Shown here: positions 59,585-64,000 of the stretch, piece after piece | How the letters are laid out: each line of letters starts with the position of its first letter | How positions within the stretch are numbered: the stretch's first letter is position 1 | Made by a program: the position numbers and the translations under genes | The notes under the pieces: generated by a model | The model's input: only the letters and a program-made list of their open reading frames with translations | Database searches by the model: none | Told to the model about the DNA's origin: nothing | Source of the DNA: Paenibacillus sp. JDR-2 | GTDB lineage: Bacteria > Bacillota > Bacilli > Paenibacillales > Paenibacillaceae | Length of the DNA stretch: 64,000 bases | Assembly (NCBI RefSeq): GCF_000023585.1 | Contig: NC_012914.1 | Coordinates: 2,309,001-2,373,000 of the forward strand | Direction: 5' to 3'

Positions 59585-59954
59585 TATATAGGAGCGACCT
59601 TGGTTAAATACTTCATTGCGCATGAATCCCCCCCATCACAATAGTTTTGTCTCGTTATGTTCCGTATGCACTTCTATTATGATTAACCTAATCTCTTACA
59701 TAGCAATCGCTAATGTACCGGATAACGAAATGGCGCCAAATTATCGCAAGTAAGAAAAAACACCGCATCCAGGGTACTAAGACATAGCCACCGCATGACT
59801 AAGCAATTAGACGGAGGTGAATTGCTAAGATGTCCACCTAATCGTAAGTCATCCTAATGTTTATGTACGACATTGAAATCAACAATGAGCAACAGAGAAG
59901 CAAGGGGAGGACGTAGCCGTTCCTCTTGTCTCTACTATGGGAGGAGCCTTCATC
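59585..59954 (+). promoter_or_regulatory. Long untranslated leader region with possible pseudoknot
   Basis: This 370-nt gap contains no credible gene. TGGCGCCA recurs at about 59731. Two ACCGCAT motifs lie at 59762 and 59790. AGCAATT (59802-59808) pairs with AATTGCT (59820-59826), while the loop's AGGTG (59815-59819) can pair with CACCT (59835-59839), an H-type pseudoknot. It lies upstream of the SLH-cohesin gene. I could not assign a riboswitch family. Confidence 0.45.
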
Positions 59955-61682
59955 TTGAGAAAAAAATCGTATTTGCTCAGCTTAATTTTTTTAATGTGCT
60001 TTGTATACGTGCCTCCTATGGTTACGTATGCAGATGCAGCGCCTTCCTTTACTTTAAATGTGACTAGCACCAAGGTCGAGTTAGGCAATGAGCTGCTGAT
60101 TACCGTTACCGGGAATGATTTGAGAGATGTGTATGGATATGAATTCAGCCTCAGTTTTGATCAAACCATGCTGGAATACAAGGGAGCTCAAAGCGGCATA
60201 TCGAGTGGATTTTCAATTAAGCCAATGCTTGAAGGTAATCAATTGCGATTTGCCAGTACGAAGTTGCACAAAGTGGCCGGTGAGAGCGGTGCTTTAACTC
60301 TCGCGACCTTAACATTCAAAACGATTCGACAAGGGACGGCTACGCTTCAGTTGAAATCCGTTCAAACAGTGGATAGTCAATTGACCGGACATATGTATCT
60401 TCCGGATACAAAGGTGAGCGCGACGATTACAAGCGGTAATTCAGGGGAGTCTGGCTCTGGAGGTACGGGAACGGTTGTAAATCCTCCAATGGATCAGTCA
60501 TCAGCAGGAAAATTAAACCCGGACGTGAAGATGAATGCTTCAACAAAAATAGCAACAGCAACTGTAAACCAGGCGGTTTGGGATAAGGCAATCATGCAGA
60601 TAGCAGCGAACGAAGATGGAGCAAAAAGTATAGAAGTCATTATTAAAGCATTATCAGGCGCAACAGCTTACGAACTTGAATTACCGACATCCGCGTTCGC
60701 CTCTAATGGAGGCTTGGTACAAATAAAGGTAACCTCGCCACTTGGGACAATTATGATAACCAATAAAATGTTCGAAGCTGGCGTAATAACTGCCGATAGC
60801 ATTAGGTTGAGAATCGGAAAAGCAGATGCTAGTGAACTTGACCAAGCTCTAGGGAAGCAAATCGGGGATCGACCTATCAGAGAGATAAGCCTGTATACCG
60901 GAGACCAAAAAATCGCTTGGAATAACCCGAATTCCACAATAACAGTAGCTGTACCATATTCACCGAGCGCCGATGAATTAAAGAGCCCTGAGCATATCGT
61001 TGTGTGGTACTTAAATGAAGAGGGTAAAAAGGTTCCGGTTCCTAACGGCAGGTATGATGCCGATGCAAATGCGGTCATTTTTTCAACCACACACTTAAGT
61101 AAGTACGCCATTGCATTTGTTCAAAAAACATTTGATGATATTGCTGCTTTGGATTGGGCAAAAAAACAGATTGAGGTTTTGGCATCCAAAGGGATTATCA
61201 ACGGTATCTCCGACAAGGCATTTGCTCCTCGCCAGTCCGTTACACGCGCCGACTTTTTAGTCTTGTTAGTACGGACTTTAGAGATTGACGTAAGAAAGGG
61301 ATCTGGAAGCGAATTTGCGGATGTAAAAGAAAGCGATTATTACCATGATGCTGTAACAATCGCCAGAGGCCTTGGCATTACGGAGGGTGCAGGCAACAAT
61401 AAGTTCCTGCCTCAAGAGCCAATTACAAGGGAAGACATGATTGTATTAACAGAGCGTACGTTGCGAGCGGTTAAACAATTGACAACAGACTCGAATGAGG
61501 AACAACTGAGCCAATTCGAGGATCATGGGAAAATAGCTAATTACGCTGTTCAAAGCGTTGCCGCAATGGTCAGAATGGGACTTGTTCATGGGGTTGATGG
61601 CGCAATTGATCCCAAAGGAACAACGGATAGAGCTCAAGCAGCTGTTTTGATGTATAACATTTATTCAAGATTGTACGAGTAG
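59955..61682 (+). CDS. SLH protein with cohesin-like domain
   Basis: A 575-residue exported protein. A signal peptide (about 1-28), a cohesin-like domain (about 32-155: TLNVTSTKVELGNELLITVTGNDL, YGYEFSLSFDQTMLEYKG), a G/S-rich linker, a beta-rich region (about 185-395), and three SLH domains (about 398-573). The start is TTG 59955, because GGGAGGAG lies 9 nt before it; an ATG at 59937 lies at that site. Cohesins normally bind dockerins, and SLH domains hold proteins at the S layer, so this looks like a surface anchoring protein of a scaffoldin type. No dockerin was found here. Confidence 0.82.
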   Translation: MRKKSYLLSLIFLMCFVYVPPMVTYADAAPSFTLNVTSTKVELGNELLITVTGNDLRDVYGYEFSLSFDQTMLEYKGAQSGISSGFSIKPMLEGNQLRFASTKLHKVAGESGALTLATLTFKTIRQGTATLQLKSVQTVDSQLTGHMYLPDTKVSATITSGNSGESGSGGTGTVVNPPMDQSSAGKLNPDVKMNASTKIATATVNQAVWDKAIMQIAANEDGAKSIEVIIKALSGATAYELELPTSAFASNGGLVQIKVTSPLGTIMITNKMFEAGVITADSIRLRIGKADASELDQALGKQIGDRPIREISLYTGDQKIAWNNPNSTITVAVPYSPSADELKSPEHIVVWYLNEEGKKVPVPNGRYDADANAVIFSTTHLSKYAIAFVQKTFDDIAALDWAKKQIEVLASKGIINGISDKAFAPRQSVTRADFLVLLVRTLEIDVRKGSGSEFADVKESDYYHDAVTIARGLGITEGAGNNKFLPQEPITREDMIVLTERTLRAVKQLTTDSNEEQLSQFEDHGKIANYAVQSVAAMVRMGLVHGVDGAIDPKGTTDRAQAAVLMYNIYSRLYE

Positions 61683-61846
61683 AAATTAGGCCACTTCTCT
61701 CAAATTTGTTAGCTCGGGATGAAGGGGGTGATCATCATCCTTAAATAAACGAAGTTAATCAAGTTTTGGTATGGGTCATTAGAGAGTTACCGTTCGTTTT
61801 GAAAGTGCTTACAAAATAAAAATATGATTAATGCGAGGGGATAAAT

Positions 61847-64000
61847 TTGAATTCAATGTCAAAAAAGTCTAAACCAGTTGCGTTGTTTGTAGATGGTTCA
61901 ATAATGTTATCTTCACTTGGACTACCAAGCACAAGTGCGGCTGACGGCAAAGTACAACCCGTAATCTCGAGTCATGTGAAGGAAATACTCACGATTGAAG
62001 GCAAGAAATACAGAGATTTGAACGGCAACGGTCAACTGGACATTTACGAGAACTGGGAGAAACCAACAGCAGAGCGCGTGGCTGACCTCATTCCGCGCAT
62101 GAGCGTGGCGGAGAAAGCCGGCCTTATGCAGATCACCTCTAATCCGAATGCTGCTAACGTCAACGACTTTATCGAAAATCGGCACATTCGTTACTTTATC
62201 CTCCGTGACAATCCTACAGCCTTCGATATCGCCACACGGGCGAACGCGTATCAGGAGATTGCTGAGGGCACGCCGCTGGGTATCCCGCTCGTATTCACCT
62301 CCAATCCGCGAAACAACATTGCGGAATCTCTCCAGTTCGGCTTCCAAGAGGCCTCTGGACAGTTCTCTACTTGGCCCGGATCACTGGGCATGGCAGCAAC
62401 GCAAGATCAATCCCTTATCCGTGACTTTGCAGAAATCGCCCGCGAAGAGTGGCGTGCGTCCGGTATCCGGAAGATCTATGGATCTCAGGTTGAGGTTGTG
62501 ACGGAGCCGCGTTGGCGTCGTATCAGTGAAACTTTCGGCGAGAGTCCAGAACTGAACTCGATGATAGCGACTGAGCTTGTAAAAGGCTTCCAAGGGGAAA
62601 AAATCAACAACGATTCTGTTGTCCACACCATCAAGCATTTCTTTGGTGACGGTGCGGTACTTCGAGGATTGGACCCGCACTTACCGCACGGCAAGAATAC
62701 GCTCTATCCGACGGAGGGAAGCTTATTCAAATACCAACTTCCTCCATTCCAAGCTGCAATTGAAGCAGGGGCGAGCTCGATTATGTCCTTCTATAACGTT
62801 CCTAATAACGAGATGAGTGCCGATCAGCTCCCGAAAGAGCTTTGGTACTCGGAAACCGAGCAATTCGAGCAGGTGGCAGGTGCCTACAACAAAGGTTTAA
62901 TTACCGACCTGTTGCGGAACACGATGGGCTTCAAAGGTTACGTGAACAGCGACAGCGGCGTGTTGGCCGGCATGGCTTATGGTGTCGAGGGTTTAACCAT
63001 TGAACAGAGGTTCGCAAAAGCAATTCGTGCCGGAACGAGTATCTTCTCAGACAACAATGACCCGAGCGGACTCATCTCAGCCGTTAACAAGGGTGTGCTG
63101 GGTGAAGAAGAGCTGACCCCTTCATTAACACTTCTGCTTACGGAGATGTTCGATCTCGGACTGTTCGAGAATCCGTACGTTGATCCGGCAGCGGCCCAGG
63201 AAATCGCAGACTCGCCTGCAAATCAGGCACGGGCTGATGAGGCTCACCTTAAGTCGGTTACACTTTTGCGCAACGATAAGGGAATGCTGCCCCTGACCGA
63301 TACAAAACTCGCTACTACGAAGCTGTACGTGGAGGTTTTCAACGGTGCAAACAGTGCGGCCCAGACAGCTTCAATGAAGCAACTCATCGCTAAGGAAGAC
63401 CCATCGGTAAACATTGTGAACACGCTCGAGGAGGCGAACGCCGCCCTCGTGGTTTTACGGCCGAAACCATATGAATACCCAGACCTTTCCACGGTGGAAA
63501 TCCAATTAAATCAGCTAACTGGTATTGACGTGGCAAAGGTTAAACAGATTGAGGCGGCTGTCCCGACTGCCCTAGTAATCAACATGACCAATCCGTGGGT
63601 TATCAACGAGGTTGAGCCTGGCGCTGCAGCTGTCGTGGCTACCTATAGCGTTAAGGCTGAAGCACTACTCGACGTGCTGCGCGGTCGCTTCAATCCTACA
63701 GGCAAGCTGCCGATTACGATTCCAGCTAGCCAAGAGGCAGTAGAAAAAAATGCACCGGACGTACCAGGCTACGCTGAAGCATTCGATTATACCTACACGA
63801 ATGCAGCTGGTGACGATTACACATTTGGTTTTGGTTTGTCTTACGAGGCAAACGTTTCTGATATTAGTGCAACGCTCACCGGTGAAACCTCTGTAACGGC
63901 TGGAAAAACTTTTAACTTGAACTTTGGTCTCGATAAAGTCGCTCAAAATGTGTATGCACAGGAGCTGACCCTTAATTTTGATCCAGCTAAAGTAGACTTT
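61847..64000 (+). CDS. GH3-family glycoside hydrolase with C-terminal cohesin-like domain (3' partial)
   Basis: 718 codons are visible and the frame runs off the right edge without a stop. TTG 61847 has GAGGGG 6 nt upstream; ATG 61856 is an alternative. A hydrophobic N-terminus with SLGLPSTSAA suggests export. The GH3 (alpha/beta)8 domain (about 40-400) holds KHFFGDGA and the nucleophile motif GYVNSDSG (Asp369; usual SDW is SDS). The second GH3 domain (about 415-655) follows. From about residue 660 a cohesin-like domain begins: YAQELTLNFDPAKVDF resembles YGYEFSLSFDQTMLEYKG of the preceding SLH protein. An acid/base residue cannot be assigned. Confidence 0.85.
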   Translation, partial: MNSMSKKSKPVALFVDGSIMLSSLGLPSTSAADGKVQPVISSHVKEILTIEGKKYRDLNGNGQLDIYENWEKPTAERVADLIPRMSVAEKAGLMQITSNPNAANVNDFIENRHIRYFILRDNPTAFDIATRANAYQEIAEGTPLGIPLVFTSNPRNNIAESLQFGFQEASGQFSTWPGSLGMAATQDQSLIRDFAEIAREEWRASGIRKIYGSQVEVVTEPRWRRISETFGESPELNSMIATELVKGFQGEKINNDSVVHTIKHFFGDGAVLRGLDPHLPHGKNTLYPTEGSLFKYQLPPFQAAIEAGASSIMSFYNVPNNEMSADQLPKELWYSETEQFEQVAGAYNKGLITDLLRNTMGFKGYVNSDSGVLAGMAYGVEGLTIEQRFAKAIRAGTSIFSDNNDPSGLISAVNKGVLGEEELTPSLTLLLTEMFDLGLFENPYVDPAAAQEIADSPANQARADEAHLKSVTLLRNDKGMLPLTDTKLATTKLYVEVFNGANSAAQTASMKQLIAKEDPSVNIVNTLEEANAALVVLRPKPYEYPDLSTVEIQLNQLTGIDVAKVKQIEAAVPTALVINMTNPWVINEVEPGAAAVVATYSVKAEALLDVLRGRFNPTGKLPITIPASQEAVEKNAPDVPGYAEAFDYTYTNAAGDDYTFGFGLSYEANVSDISATLTGETSVTAGKTFNLNFGLDKVAQNVYAQELTLNFDPAKVDF

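Noticed and set aside
59762..59796. A sixth tandem activator site based on two ACCGCAT motifs
   Set aside because: The copies are 28 nt apart, not 21-22, and no -10 follows at 16-17 nt.
59740..59850. Cyclic-di-GMP (GEMM) riboswitch before the SLH-cohesin gene
   Set aside because: CAGGG and CTAAG segments are loosely similar, but the conserved GCAAACC and GACGCAAAGC blocks and the P2 hairpin are missing.
61799..61828. Promoter TTGAAA-18-TATGAT directly before the GH3 gene
   Set aside because: The hexamers fit, but transcription would start about 12 nt before the TTG start and inside the ribosome binding site, so it is probably fortuitous.

Overview
The window looks like a chromosomal segment of a Paenibacillus-type, endospore-forming, Gram-positive soil bacterium. 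The evidence is a tricistronic GerA-type germinant receptor, three surface proteins ending in triple SLH (S-layer anchoring) domains, YesM/YesN two-component genes, lipoprotein solute-binding proteins of the DUF3502 family, purine-rich Shine-Dalgarno sequences and many TTG/GTG starts. No rRNA, tRNA, insertion sequence, phage or CRISPR locus was seen.

Layout. 1-5 kb: a MocR-type regulator, then an Rrf2-type regulator divergent from it, followed by an operon for an MBL-fold hydrolase, an AbrB-family membrane protein and an NAD-dependent epimerase-like protein. Two nearly identical palindromes link the Rrf2 gene to this operon. 5-9.5 kb: a large SLH-anchored multidomain surface protein. 9.5-11.6 kb: small genes (SRPBCC protein, an unrecognised protein, a degenerate GIY-YIG protein, a 52-residue membrane protein). 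11.7-15.5 kb: the germinant receptor operon in A-C-B order. 15.6-17.1 kb: a Qnr-like pentapeptide-repeat protein and a TolB-like propeller protein. 17.2-22.2 kb: a LysR regulator divergent from an ABC importer of the iron/aminoethylphosphonate type. 22.2-24.56 kb: a striking 2.35-kb mosaic array of about 12 units filled with CTCACTA/TAGTGAG palindromes, lying between convergent operons. 24.6-27.7 kb: a cupin with a Q/P/Y-rich tail, an oxalate-decarboxylase-like bicupin and a pirin, all on the minus strand.

27.9-64 kb is one long saccharide-utilisation region. It encodes two cytoplasmic heparinase II/III-like proteins, a GH88 unsaturated-uronyl hydrolase, a GH127 beta-L-arabinofuranosidase-like enzyme, an AraC regulator, a YesM/YesN pair with two lipoprotein binding proteins, a secreted alginate-lyase-like protein, two sugar permeases with their own binding protein, a 2105-residue S-layer-anchored heparinase-like lyase, an esterase-like hydrolase, an SLH protein with a cohesin-like domain, and a GH3 protein that runs off the window while entering a second cohesin-like domain. 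The inferred pathway is: surface lyases cut an acidic, arabinose-bearing polysaccharide; the ABC permeases import unsaturated oligosaccharides (no ATPase is encoded here); the cytoplasmic lyases, GH88 and GH127 finish degradation.

The main new observations are: five promoters in this region that share one architecture (two A-rich direct repeats 21-22 nt apart, then 16-17 nt to the -10); a hairpin conserved with pairing-preserving changes in two leaders; a secreted/cytosolic pair of paralogous lyases; cohesin-like domains on both an SLH protein and a GH3 enzyme; and the palindromic mosaic array.
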